Shown here piece after piece: positions 26,427-38,109 of a DNA stretch of 64,000 nt (its first letter is position 1; the number at the start of each line of letters is the position of its first letter). The notes beneath the pieces were generated by a model, which saw nothing but the letters and a program-made list of their open reading frames with translations, was not told where the DNA came from and made no database searches. Source of the DNA: Hexactinellida sp. DTS-2022 (lineage: Eukaryota > Porifera > Hexactinellida). Where the stretch lies: assembly GCA_028753945.1 (NCBI GenBank), contig JAPNXP010000002.1, positions 1,178,001-1,242,000 on the forward strand, read 5' to 3'. Position numbers and translations under genes: made by a program.

Positions 26427-28030
26427 CAGGGTTGCCAACTCTCCCGCTTTTTGCCTTTTTTATCCCATCCTACCGACCTCCTGCCAAACTTTACAAACTC
26501 TCGCTTTTTTGAAAATTGTTTCTTTATTTAGATTTTATGATATACAGTACACCCTCGCTAATCCGAACAGAGGTGTTCCGATTCAAAAATCTTCTGTTCC
26601 GATTAGTGAATTCGTTCGGATTAGTGAAGTAATGCATTTTTTATGGGCATCTATAAATGAGAATCTCGATAATCCGAACCACACTTGTACAAACCTTGTT
26701 AATACGCACTAAACATCTAGTGTACTCCTTAAAATACTTGCCTGATATTTATTTTTTATACCTCCATTGCAATTTACTATTTTCCCCCACATTTATTAGA
26801 AGAATATTTTCGTTTCTCCTGTTCGGATTAGCGAGGGTTCGGATTAGCGAGGGTGTACTGTATACTTAAGGAAAATAACTGGTTTTATTGCTAAAATTAG
26901 TCAAGATATGAGTACCAAGTTTGTTCTACTCATATACTCGTTGTTAGTTAAGATTCTTTAGCCCCCTTATTAATCACTGTACAATTATATTTTAATTCGA
27001 ATTTGGGAGAAATTCTTAAAATATCCCGGATTCCCTTGTGCTTACACCCTCCACAAAGATGTTATACTAGATACGATGTTGAATTTTTTTCTCGTTTAGT
27101 TTATATTTCGATCTATGCAACCACGGGTGGAATAAGCTTTACAATACATTTAAAATTTGATGGCCTAATCGTCATGATTTTCCTTGAAATCTCAAGAAAA
27201 TGTCCGTAAACTTTTGAAGATTTTAAGTCTGCTATATCTACGTACTATATCTAATAAAAACACATTTTATAGAAACTTTGAAAATATAATTCATTAGTCT
27301 AGCTATTTCGTTTTATCGTATTATTGCATACATTGGGTGAATACGAGATACGCGGGAAGAAATATAAATTTGATAGATGGAACTTGAAAAATACGCGTTT
27401 CCTAATTGTAGATATCCAAACATAAAAAATAAATCACATTATATCGTTTTATTCATGATAGATTCAAAGAAATAGCATATATTTTGAGTCTCCCGCTTTT
27501 TCATTTTCGACCACCCGCTTTTTGGTAAAACTCCCGCCAAAATGGCAAAAACCTCCCGGTTTTTGGTTTCCAGTGGTTGGCATCCCTACTTTTAGTTTTA
27601 CCCCAGGGCAACGAAAGTTAAATCGTCATGAAATTCCTTGAAATCTCAAGAAAATTGTTCGCAAATTACGAAAACCTTTGAAGATATTTATCTCTGCTAT
27701 CTATGTACTATATCTAATAAAAAAACTTACTTGTAGAAACATTGAAAATTATATTCCATTAATAATCTATCTACACGTATTTCATTTTTGTTGTTTTATT
27801 GCATACATTGGGTCAATGCAGACACGCGGGAAGAAATTTGAAGGATATAACTTTAAAAATTTGCGTTTCCTTATTGTAGATATCCAAACAAACTAAATAA
27901 TTATATTCTATCGTTCTATTCATGATGATTTTAAAATATAGCTATATTTTGAGTCTCCCGATTTTTTGGTAAACTCCCGCCAAAATGGCAAAACCTCCCG
28001 CATTTTGGTTTCGAGAGGTTGGAATCCCTG
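26427..28030. mobile_element. hAT-like element, 1.6 kb, internally duplicated
   Basis: The ends CAGGGTTGCCAAC and GTTGGAATCCCTG lie between copies of CTAGATG (26420-26426 and 28031-28037). The direct repeat is 8 bp if the shared C is counted. The interior contains a second near-complete right end at about 27500-27590 and a repeated CTCAAGAAAAT block, so part of the element is duplicated. The small open frames inside (102, 70, 68 and 72 aa) have no recognisable domain. Confidence 0.7.
26545..26860. mobile_element. pogo-like MITE nested in a hAT-like element
   Basis: The ends CAGTACACCCTCGCTAATCC and CGAGGGTGTACTG are flanked by TA. It is the same family as the element at 45-713. The distal TIR motif GGTTCGGATTAGCGAG is duplicated near the right end. 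Confidence 0.8.
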
Positions 28031-28037
28031 CTAGATG

Positions 28038-28458
28038 CTATCTATTCTCGTGATTATTAATACAAGGTATGTATCAAGGCCGGCGGAAGCAGATATAACG
28101 GTCATATATATGTATATGTACGTATTATGTAATCGCCAACTTCTTCCGCGGAAGATGTTCACCATCTTCCAATAGCCAACATCTTCCGTAACGTATATAC
28201 TTGCACAATTAATTAAATTAATTTACTGTAAGTATTTAATTTTAGTTTGTATTTCAAACAGATGAGACCACGTAAATAAATTACTTGTTTGCCATCCCCG
28301 CCCGTCCCAATTTCTATCTTCCGTCCGGACATTATATATTATTTCATTATGCAACATAATGTTTAAATAAACAATTCAATTTTCATGAATTATTAAATTC
28401 TTCGCGTTCCCTCATCCTTCCTTAAAATGTCAACTTTTACTAATACGTATATAATATA
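28038..28458. other. Intergenic DNA with ATCTTCC palindromic repeats
   Basis: A CATCTTCC/GGAAGATG motif recurs in both orientations at about 28140-28190. No gene or clear transposon boundary is seen. Confidence 0.35.
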
Positions 28459-28941
28459 CAAGGCCCTTCGGTCTCGGTCGCTTTGCGACCGATCGGTACT
28501 ACGCACCTCAATTTAACAGCCGCTCTGCGGCCTTACTCTTCACCATTTCTATCATAGAAAATGGTAGAAAGGGACGTTATATACATCCCTTTATGCCATT
28601 TCCATAGTTTTAACTTGTTTTACATATTATAAATTTATGAGTGCGAAATTCGTGTTCAGCATACTTGTTTACCTATAATACCCGTTGAAACTTGAAACCT
28701 AACTTGTAGGTTAACTTTGAATTTTCATTAATTTGTTTACCTATTTTTGTAAACAACAACAATAATTGACATTAGAAATTGTAAATGCGAAATTCGAATC
28801 AGTATACTTGTTTACCTATTGTAAGATTTGAAACTTAGTGTATACTGTATATCTCATTTATAAATGTGATTTATATTCCCCCATCACTTTAATACAATCC
28901 GGACAAACACACACACAACAATCGAGATTTAATAATATAGA
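28459..28941 (-). mobile_element. Helitron-like repeat, compact copy
   Basis: In minus orientation it starts TCTATATTATTAAATCTCG after a host A. It passes GTCCGGATTG and about one and a half units of the 141-bp repeat. It ends in a GC-rich block with GGTCGCAAAGCGACC and GAAGGGCCTTG, followed by a host T. The A and T flanks without duplication fit a Helitron-like insertion. It is non-coding. Confidence 0.55.
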
Positions 28942-30790
28942 TTTACTTGATTACTAATAACTTTGTGTATAGATAATATAATACAAATACCACGTCTATT
29001 TCTTGTAAGTGAATGAACTATTTAATATTAGTAAATATTTAATAAATAATAATAAAATGACGCCTCCCGTCCCAATTTTCTCAAAAATGATAGATGATAA
29101 ACAAGTAATTTAGATTAAGTAGCCTAAATACTCTTTTATCAGTTTATAGGACATTGGGATCGCAGAATTTAAATATTTTGCCAAATTTATTTTAGATTAT
29201 AGCAGATAGTGAATTAGAATGGCATTTTCAAATACAGTGGAACCCCACTTAACGGTCACCCCGGAATAGCGACACTCCGATAATCTGAGACTTTTAAAGT
29301 ATCTTTTGATTTCATAAGTAGATATAGTAATAAACATTTATTTATTTAAAATCAAGGCCAGCCCTAATTACGGCCATTTTATCGATCGCAAGGGTTACCG
29401 TAATTCCGGGATTGCAATGTACTTATAAATATATCAGGCTACACAAAAATATGTTACATACATTTAAATTACATTCCGGCCAAGATGAGAAAATATCGAA
29501 AACTACAGTTGTGCAGGCAGAAATTTTGCACTTTAACTTCTAAATATGCATTAATTAGATGTAAATCTAAAATAGAAGTATTAAAAAGTACTCAGCGAGT
29601 ACTTATTATATATTTTCTCTTTTTCTATTGTATTTTCTAGTTATTTCTAAAAGCAATTTAGGATATTATATTTGTGTTTTCGTTTGGGCCTAGCTTTATG
29701 TGTCCCCTGGGCTTTAAACCACTAGCGATATGGGGACGGGGGCACTAAACGCTGGGTCCCCAAAGCGCGCTTACACTGGAGTCATAGTTGAAAAAGAAAA
29801 TTGTATTCCCTAGAGGGGAACAACATTCCTAGGAAATATTGTTTGGGGGAACAATTTTCACGGGGGAACAGGATCTCCTCTGACACCGGTTATAAGAACA
29901 CAGTTGGGAACTGGATATAATGTTATTATATCCTGCATACATTATAAATAGGGATATATAATTTATGCCAACCCTTTTCCAGTAGAATGTTCTTATATTC
30001 GGCATGTTCCTATAACCGGTGTTCTTATATCCGACATCTACTGTATGCTGATCTCTTTTAGAGGTATTCAAAAGTACATACAACATGTAATATATATACA
30101 TACAAACATCTATACACTCCAATCTTATTCGGGCACTGTGGTCCGGAGGGTGCACGTAACTCGGAATTTGCCCGGATCTGAGAAATACAATTGCTGGTAC
30201 ACATGGATTCCAAAGATTTATCATATTTCTAAATTAATTAAAAATTTATAACTGATGTTTTTAACGCGTTGATGATAGTTTAAGAAATTAATCTGGTATA
30301 TAATTTTGTCATTAAACTCCATTATTGATTAAATGGATACACATTTAGTTTGTCTTTACACCAAAAGGGTTGCCTGGATCTGAGAGGTCGGATGTTGGAG
30401 GTTTGAGTGTATATTAAAAGTACAATTATTGTGTGTTTGTTTGTTTGTGTGTTTGTCCAGAATTAATAGGAACTACCACAAGCTCTAGAATTTTTAAAAT
30501 TTGCTTGCAGGGGTAATTTTACACGCTGACAACGATCTTTTGGTTTTCTAAACCAAATAACGGGATTATGACGTGATAAAAGCACATATCTGGGAATAAC
30601 TCTTTCAGTTTGATCCGATTCGCCCACAATTTTAGATGACAAGACAACATGAAATGAGACACACGTATACTGATTTATGAGTTTATGACGTCATGTGGGA
30701 ACGAATTGGGATGTCACATTCTAAAATAGATTATATTGCTGTTTCTTTAAATTCACTGCACACATTGAGGTTTGGTGATTACCTGCTGCT
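28942..30790. other. Intergenic DNA with orphan MITE fragments
   Basis: A lone pogo-like end CAGTGGAACCCCACTTAACG lies at 29235. A probable MITE with GGTTATAAGAACAC and GGTGTTCTTATATCC inverted motifs spans about 29880-30040. A Helitron-like 5' end (TATATTAAAAG and GT-rich tract) lies near 30410. The overlapping 131- and 68-codon open frames at 29829-30251 are on opposite strands and unrecognised. Confidence 0.4.
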
Positions 30791-31706
30791 CAGGGACGTT
30801 GCCAGGATTTTTCACATAGGGAGGCAAACATTATATTGGTGTTAGATCTAGCAGTTGACGTTATCAAAAACTAGGCGATAAAGATGAAGCTTTCTAGTTT
30901 AATGTCCTGCAAAGTATGAAAAGTAGCCTACCAAAATCAATACATTAACATTAATTTTTGCAACCCCAGCAAATACTACAGCTTAACTACTAGCTATAAT
31001 GACAGTAAAGTCAATTTTGACAGGTAACAGGTCTAAAGTAAAAGGTATATTGAGTTTGTAAACAGTTGATTAGAAGTTAGAACAAAAGTTGCCAAAATAA
31101 CTAGGAATATCATACAAGGCGCATCTAGATTACTAACAGTCCATTCCTGTCAACCGTACAGGGATTTCAACCATTTAAGATGTTCTGTCCAGGCTTACAG
31201 GGATTACTAGTTTGGATAAATTATTGATTGTTTGTAGAATAATACATAAAAAATGCCTAACCCTAAAATGTAGCATTTGTTTTGTGTAAATTAATACCCT
31301 ATTCAAGCGTGCAGAGATTCTCTGTACAAACTATATATTTCAATATTATCTGCGTTCCTAAGTGATTATTTTGATTTATGTCAAACTTAATAAGAATAAA
31401 TAACATGTTCGTATGTATATCTTGACACACATAATAAAATGCTTTGGTTAGTGTAATTCGTTTCAATATAAGTGTAGATTTACATTTTATACGGGCGAGC
31501 GAAGCGAGCGAGAAAAAACTTTGAGGAAATGTACAGGGGAAAATTGGAGCCTCGTACAGGGATATGACTCAAATGGATTGGAAAGTGTGAATTCATTAAA
31601 TTGAATTCAATAGCATCAATGAATCAGAGGAATAAAATAGTTCAATATATTTACCAGGGGGGGGGGGGCATTGCCCCCCTATGCCCCCCCCGTGGCGACG
31701 TCCCTG
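30791..31706. mobile_element. hAT-like element with imperfect TSD
   Basis: The ends CAGGGACGTTGCCAGG and CGTGGCGACGTCCCTG are inverted relatives. The flanks are CTGCTGCT (30783-30790) and CTGCCGCC (31707-31714), six of eight matching. The interior contains CCCTGTAC-type repeats related to 3467-3819 (about 31143-31583) and a GAGCGAAGCGAGCGAG stretch near 31496. Confidence 0.6.
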
Positions 31707-31918
31707 CTGCCGCCTGCATGATTTCAGTTTAGTTAGTTCTATTAGTGATTTATTAAAAGCATACAGAAATGAATAAATTTAGATATTTAGATATGCATAA
31801 GTGTTCATAGAAATTCCTATTTGAACTAGACAAATCTTTTCTCTATTCTGTTTTCCACCTCACGGTGGATAAAGCTATAAAGCGACCGTTAATTGTATTA
31901 CGTAGTGTCTACCACAAA

Positions 31919-32612
31919 CATGGGTGGATTACCGGACGGGCCTATGGGGCCTGTGCCCAGGGGCCTCTGACCACAGGGGCCTCGTTGGCCTTTGGTTACC
32001 TTAGCAATCCTATAGCGCATACTTTATCACATCTCAAAAATGTGACTAGATAGTGTCCCTCTTTGCGATTATCTATTTCAAAATTATCTAATTGTATGCT
32101 ACTTATTACTATATTTTTAAATATTTTGAATTTCAACTTTGTATAGACCTTATTTTACTAATACAGTTCAAACCGGTTTTTTCTAACCATTTCTTTTCAG
32201 ATAAAAATAGTAAGAAAAAACCGATAGTTAGAAAAAACCGATGAAAAATACAGTATAGTTGGAATTTCTTACAATAGATTGCATTACTAATTGTTAGAAT
32301 AAACCGATAAGTTAGAATAAACCGAGTTAGAATAAACCGGTTTCGACTGTATATCATAAAATCTAAATATAGAAACTATTTCTAAAAAATCGGGAGTCAG
32401 AAAAGTTTGGCGGGAGGTCGGGAGGATGGGAGAAAAAAGGCAAAAAATCGGGAGGGTTGGCAACCCTGATGCTATATCTACAGGAATTTCTATTGTAACG
32501 ATTATGCTCTTACAACACGGAGAACGAGGTGTGCGTGCGTCCGTCCAACACGGGGAGGGGCCTCTAAGTACGCTGGTGCCCAGGGGCATCCATTCCCCAT
32601 AATCCGTCCCTG
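31919..32612. mobile_element. hAT-like element with perfect 8-bp TSD
   Basis: The ends CATGGGTGGATTACCGG and ATAATCCGTCCCTG are inverted relatives, flanked by ACCACAAA at 31911-31918 and 32613-32620. GGGGCCTC and GTGCCCAGGGGC motifs occur near both ends. It carries a pogo-like MITE and, ending near 32469, one end of the CAGGGTTGCCAAC family. Confidence 0.8.
32164..32349. mobile_element. pogo-like MITE, TA target site
   Basis: The ends CAGTTCAAACCGG and CCGGTTTCGACTG are flanked by TA. The interior is rich in AAACCGAT and GTTAGAA motifs. It is non-coding. Confidence 0.75.
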
Positions 32613-32620
32613 ACCACAAA

Positions 32621-33158
32621 CGAACAAAGGTCGCGAAGCGACCTTTGTGAGAGAGTGATCCGTCACGAAGCGACCGAGACCGAAGGGCTCGTAATATTAG
32701 AACTTGATTGTTGTTTGCTTGTATGTTTGTCCGGATTGTAATTAGGCTAGGACAGAATATACCCGGGGTATATTCTGTCCTAGGCCAGATTATCCCCGGG
32801 TATAACTGGTGGGGGTTATTCTGAGCCGCTACACCGGTAATGCATATTTTCAATGGGACATTAAAATATTAGATTGAATTCGTAGTCAGCATAAAGTTTA
32901 ATAGTTCATTAATAATTCGTTATATTCTAGAATTATTCAACTTAGAGATGGGACATACGTTTATTTGTTTATATACAAAGAAAATTAGATAGTAGAACAA
33001 AGTTGCATTGTATATTTGGAATGTTGCATACAAATTTGTTTTTTCGATATTTCATGCAAATTGTTCAGTGTTCGACATTCATGCAAAATTGTTGCAACTT
33101 GTATGTAACAATGTTGCATACAACAATCGTGATGATGGGATTTATGTATACATGTATG
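32621..33158. repeat. Repeat fragments, including a self-complementary CCCGGG segment
   Basis: 32625-32730 is a fragment of the Helitron-like family (hairpin AAGGTCGCGAAGCGACCTTT, GAGACCGAAGGGCTCG, then its GT-rich start). At 32748-32805, TAGGACAGAATATACCC pairs with GGGTATATTCTGTCCTA, followed by a second CCCCGGG half. A related segment lies at 43140-43250. No gene is seen. Confidence 0.5.
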
Positions 33159-33311
33159 CATGGCCTACTATAATACGGCTATACGTGCTGCCGAATCATA
33201 GTAGGAAATAAGAGTCCATTGATAAATTATATTTATCTCCATAACTAGTAATGATAGACGTCATAAATGCACTATAACTATATAGGAACTTGGTATCAAG
33301 GTATACATAGC

Positions 33312-34494
33312 CAGGGACTTCTTTAATATAGGGGCTGTAAACTTCGTTTTACGGTAAAATTAGCGTAGGCCTAAAACAGTATTGTTACTTATTGATATCC
33401 CATAATCCGCTAATGCTAGACACAGGAAATGTATTATTGTCGTATAGGAAGTCATATTTTGGGAGTCCAACGGTCATATTGGTTTATCGAAAATATTTGT
33501 GGAATGTAAGTTATTCGATTCTCACACCTTTCCATATATGGTAATATTGTTAAAATCTCGAGATTAGTTAGTTTTATACACATGAAATTTATTATTGGCG
33601 AATGGGAAATGGGAATTCATATTTAGGGACTCAGTAGATCACATTGATTTACCTAAGGCGTTCCCCTTAGCCTATATTATTATTTGGCACTCTCCACAGG
33701 AGGATTGCCCCGACCCTGTTTTGTAGTTTAGCTAATTCTTACCTATCAGATATCTGTCATTATGTTGTTTATTAAAAAATCTTGATAAGTTTCTTTCAAA
33801 TCTATATTTAAATCAATGTTGTCCAATAAAATTTATTTAGTGGTGATGAGAAATGGATTTAGGACTACATATTCTAATAAAATTCAAAAAAATTTAATAC
33901 TTTATACATTAATTTCCCAATAACTCTGTTGTTATTCAACAGACCGGCTAACTGGTTACTAAAATCTCTAGCCGTTAACCGATGTCAGCAACGGTTAACC
34001 GGTTAACCGAATCCAGCCTTGTTATTTTTTAATAAACAACATAATGATAGATATCTAATAGGTAAGAATTAGCTAAACTACAAAACAGGGTCGGGGCAAT
34101 CCTCCTGTGGAGAGTGCCAAAATAATAATATAGGCTAAGGGGAACGCCTTAGGTAAATCAATGTGATCTACTGAGTCCCTAAATATGAATTTCCCATTTT
34201 CCATTCGCCAATAATAAATTTCATATGTATAAAACTAACTAATCTCGAGATTTTAACAATATTACCATATATGGAAAGGTGTGAGAATCGAATAACTTAC
34301 ATTCCACAAATATTTTCGATAAACCAATATGACCGTTGGACTCCCAAAATATGACTTCCTATACGACAATAATACATTCCTTGTGTCTAGCATTAGCGGA
34401 TTACGGGATATCAATAAGTAACAATACTGTTTTAGGCCTACGCTAATTTTACCGTAAAACGAAGTTTACAGCCCCTATATTAAAGAAGTCCCTG
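33312..34494. mobile_element. Foldback element with ~465-bp arms and 7-bp TSD
   Basis: The ends are CAGGGACTTCTTTAATATAG and its complement. The arms (33312 to about 33778, and about 34028 to 34494) are nearly perfect complements around a loop of about 250 bp that contains a GGTTAACCGGTTAACCG repeat. The flanks are ACATAGC at 33305-33311 and 34495-34501. The related copy at 54239-55014 preserves an unoccupied equivalent site. No coding frame is present. Confidence 0.85.
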
Positions 34495-34690
34495 ACATAG
34501 CATCCTTCAGAATTGTGCTATGTCATCATATGATGACGTAATCGATATTTTGGGTGCGAAATATCGTGTTTTTATAACCTACTTTTACCATAGTTAAACT
34601 CGTTATAAATGTTCAAGATTGGAACATGATGATGCCCATAACTAGCTGAATAAAATATATCGAAATTATAAATGGAATGTTGACACATTC

Positions 34691-35073
34691 GGGGTGTATG
34701 CATTAGTTCGAATCTGTATGTAGGCGTTAGTTCGAATCCTGTATGTAGGCGTTAGTTCGAATAGAATTTGACTATGTAGGCGTTAGTTCGAATCGAATTT
34801 GACTATGTAGGCGTTAGTTCGAATAGAATTTGACAATGTAGGCATTAGTTCGAATAGAATTTGACTATGTAGGCGTTAGTTCGAATAGAATTTGACTATG
34901 TAGGCGTTAGTTCGAATAGAATTTGACTATGTAGGCGTTAGTTCGAATAGAATTTGACAATGTAGGCATTAGTTCGAATAGAATTTGACTATGTAGGCGT
35001 TAGTTCGAATAGAATTTGACTATGTAGGCGTTAGTTCGAATAGAATTTGACTATGTAGGCGTTAGTTCGAATC
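34691..35073. repeat. Left iteron array of the RING MULE, 31-bp unit
   Basis: About eleven tandem units contain TAGGCGTTAGTTCGAAT, with small changes such as GGCATTAG. The first two are shorter, with CTGTATG spacing. There are no spacers, so this is a tandem repeat and not CRISPR. It forms the TIR with 38110-38565. Confidence 0.9.
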
Positions 35074-36258
35074 GAAATCAGATATTATTTAAATTGTTAT
35101 TGATTTTCAATGATACATTGAAGTGTTGTTTAATTCCACAAATACGACACAATTGTTGTTATTTACATGACACATTTTGTTTCAAAAATCGAATACATAT
35201 CAATTTAGAAATTTTCACATATAAAAAGGAGAAACTTGTAGAAACAATAAACTTCAGTTTATGCAATGGAATACACTATTGACGAATATAGACGCAGCAA
35301 CGGTAAGATATTTTCTTCTTCGGATGGATTTAAATATTTTACTTGCAAAGTTATTGGGAATCAAGCTTATCTCAGATGCACTCTATTCAAAGACAAATGC
35401 AAAGGAACAGCCAAACTAGATCAAGAACGAAATTTGATATTTCCAAAAGGTCCACATAATCATCCTGTAGAAGATTATCGATCAAATATTTTCACATTGA
35501 AGACCAAATGTAAGAGAATAGCTCAAACCTCAGCAAGCAACCTCAGGGAAATATTTGACTCAACTACAAGGTCAGATCCTTCAGCATCTGCAATTTCATT
35601 TAAAGAGTGCGAATCCGCAATGTTCCGATCAAGGAGGAAGCTGCAGCCTAAGATTCCTCGTACAGCTTCTGAATTGTGTGAAATGTTGCCAACTACTGGG
35701 TTTGCAAAAAATTTGAAAGCTGTTGTAACCCAGAATAATGGTATAGGAGTTATTTTCTTCTCAGATGAGGTTGAAAGGATTGGATCAGACGTCAGTGAGA
35801 TTCAGTTCGATGGGACATTTCATACTGTACCCGATCAATTTTATCAGCTTTGGACCATTTTTTTCTCCGTAGGTTGACACACTCTTCCAGCTATCCATTG
35901 CCTTCTTACAAACAAAAAAGAAGAACTTTATAGTGCTGTCCTACATAAGATCAAACTTATAATTCCTCAATTCCAACCAACTCATGCAATGTCGGATTGG
36001 GAGCAGGCTGCCAGAAACGCATTCAAACAAGTATGTCCTGGCAGCAAAATGAATGGATGCTGGTTCCATTATACTCAAGCTGTTTGGCGAAGGACGCAAA
36101 AAGCTGGACTTGTGCAGAGTTTTCGAGAAAATCCTCAAGTCGCTTCGTTTTTGAGAAATATAATGGCCATACCTTTCCTTCCTCCAGATCTCATCCATCC
36201 GACATTTTCACAATTGCAGATTCCAACTCTAACTAATGATGATCGTCCTAAACTAGAA

Positions 36259-36668
36259 CAGGGCCGTGCCACTAATACAAACTGACCAGGTCAAACCTGG
36301 GTAGAATCTTTCCAGACCAGGTTCTGACCAGGTTGACCTGGTCATATGACCAGGTCAACTTCGTCATTTAACCAGGTTATGAATATTAATTAAATAAATA
36401 AAATTCGTGTAATGCACTGAAAAAAGTGGACTCCATCTAGAATCTAGATATTAGGTCTTTTTACTAAATACATGTAATTAAATTGATTATACTATATCGC
36501 TTTGTTAGTTATAAAGCTATTTAACATTTGGTGTGAAATATATATTTCAGATCATTTATCAAAATTACTGTGCGTTAAAAAAAGAAGAATTCTTTACCAT
36601 GGGTAGCAATGATGCTTACTCTAGTTAGGTTTGACCTGGGCAGGTATCAATAGGCTCGCACGGCCCTG
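36259..36668. mobile_element. 410-bp MITE inside the RING MULE transposase
   Basis: The ends CAGGGCCGTGC and GCACGGCCCTG are perfect inverted repeats. The 9-bp flanks AAACTAGAA (36250-36258) and AGACTAGAA (36669-36677) differ at one base. The interior near the left end repeats GACCAGGT and ACCTGGTC. Removing the element and one flank restores the transposase frame exactly. Confidence 0.85.
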
Positions 36669-36998
36669 AGACTAGAACAAACAATCAAATATTTCAAGAA
36701 ACAATGGCTAACTAGAATTGCTCCAGAAGAATTATCCATATTTGATGTTACAAAAGGGACAAATAACGGTGCGGAGAGTTATCACCGACAACTAAAGTCA
36801 AGAATTAAATGTGGTCACCAGAGAATTTGGAATTTCCTAAAAGTGTTAGATGAAATAATATCAGACACTGACAATGAATTCGCGAGATTACGACAAGGCA
36901 TGGAAACTACAAGACCAAGGAAGAAAAAGGATATAGCAAATGATGAGCGCCGTGTATTGTGTAAACAAAAGTTGACATCTGGAGATTACACTCCTTTG

Positions 36999-37706
36999 CA
37001 TGGCCGAATCATGGGTCTCTGGGATCATAGGCTGGGTAAAATTAGGGGCCCCCTCCCCCCTTCAATCAAAATATGGATCACAAAATAACTAGTATATTTA
37101 ATTGTATGATCACGATCCCTTCGGTCTCAAGTTAACTGGCGCTACGCGGCCTTACTCCTGATCAAACAATAAATTACATAGTTTGTTAATAATTGTCTTA
37201 GTCATATACATCCCATCCCTTCAAGCATTTTGCATACTCACAATATGTTACGTAAAACCCAATGAAAGCCTACTTCTGGGTCGATTTTGAATTTTAATTA
37301 ATTTGTTCACCTATTTGTGTAAACAACAACAACACTAACAACAACAACAACAACAACAATTATTGAAATTAGAAATTTGTAACTGCGAAATTTGAAATCA
37401 GCATACTTGTTTACCAATTATAAAATTTTGAAGTTAGTGTCTATCTCAATAATAAATGCGGTTTCGATTCCCCCATCACTTTAATACACCCGGCAAACAC
37501 AAACACACACAAACAAAGAAACAATCGTGCTTTTAATATATAGATTGTAATTTAATTACTTATTAGTAGGCCAATAATTACGTTTTGATAGATCAACAAT
37601 GTATTAATTAATGTAAAAACTTACGACGAGCAGATTATATCGGGCCCCCAGAATCGACGGGCCCCTAGGCTGCAGCCTACTTAGCCTATTGGGTGATCCG
37701 GCCCTG
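36999..37706. mobile_element. hAT-like element inside the RING MULE transposase
   Basis: The ends CATGGCCGAATCATGGG and TGATCCGGCCCTG are inverted relatives, flanked by perfect CTCCTTTG (36991-36998 and 37707-37714). It contains a Helitron-like repeat. Precise removal joins two halves of the transposase frame just upstream of the RING finger. Confidence 0.85.
37108..37544 (-). mobile_element. Helitron-like repeat, third nesting level
   Basis: This copy matches the family at 22.7 and 28.5 kb: TCTATATATTAAAAGC start in minus orientation, GT-rich tract, about one 141-bp unit with an expanded AACAAC stretch, and a CCCTTCGGTCTC GC-rich end. It has no coding content. Confidence 0.5.
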
Positions 37707-38109
37707 CTCCTTTGCAATTTCTCAAGTCAATAAGTCATACCTTGGGACATGTTACGGAAGAGAAAGAAGATGACATCTCAGACATTTCTGATTGTCCCGG
37801 TTCTGATCACGAGATTGAGACAAATAACTCTAATCTAGTATGCGTAGTTTGTATGCAAAGAAGACAAACTACTTGGATCTTTCTCCCTTGTCGGCATGCC
37901 AATTGCTGTGGAGAATGTAGCAGCATGATAGAACAATTAGATCAGCAATGTCCAACATGCCGCACTCCAATTGCAAGTAGACTACAAATATTTCTTGAAT
38001 AATTAATTGTTTTTTCTTTGATTTAATAATACTATCTTAAATAATTAAATGGACATGTGGAATCATGTTTGCAATAGCCACTGTCGGTCTAATTAAATTA
38101 TTTTATTCG

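Larger units (their letters stand above)
35266..38002 (+). pseudogene. Disrupted MULE transposase with N-terminal FLYWCH finger and C-terminal RING finger
   Basis: When intact it would be a DDE transposase that cuts and joins element ends in the nucleus. Pieces are 35266-36258, 36678-36998 and 37715-38002. Removing the two insertions with one TSD copy each leaves 1602 nt in a single frame (533 codons plus stop), broken only by TGA at 35875. An N-terminal FLYWCH-like finger ends in HNH (35457-35465). Catalytic acidic residues are visible as QFDGTF (D182), SDWEQ (D244) and NNGAESYH (E, codon 36774-36776), with a CWFH motif between the last two. The C-terminus (37841-37960) is a C3HC4 RING: CVVC, LPCRHANCCGEC, CPTCR. 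The RING and its closing SRLQIFLE resemble the C-terminal RING of IAP proteins. The TGA could be a CGA that mutated. A cellular gene is unlikely, because it sits between matching TIRs. Confidence 0.85.

Noticed and set aside
29829-30224. 131-codon minus-strand open frame
   Set aside because: No domain or codon bias is visible. It overlaps a probable MITE and an opposite-strand frame of similar quality.
34691-35073. CRISPR-like array of regularly spaced repeats
   Set aside because: The 31-bp units are directly adjacent with no unique spacers, are matched by an inverted array at 38110-38565, and form the TIR of a MULE in a eukaryotic genome.
35856-35898. A tiny intron covering the TGA in the RING MULE transposase
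   Set aside because: The candidate GT-AG span is under 20 bp, too short to splice, so a nonsense change is the simpler reading.
37841-38002. Independent cellular RING-finger gene
   Set aside because: Removing the upstream insertion joins it in frame to the transposase, and it lies inside the MULE's inverted iteron arms.
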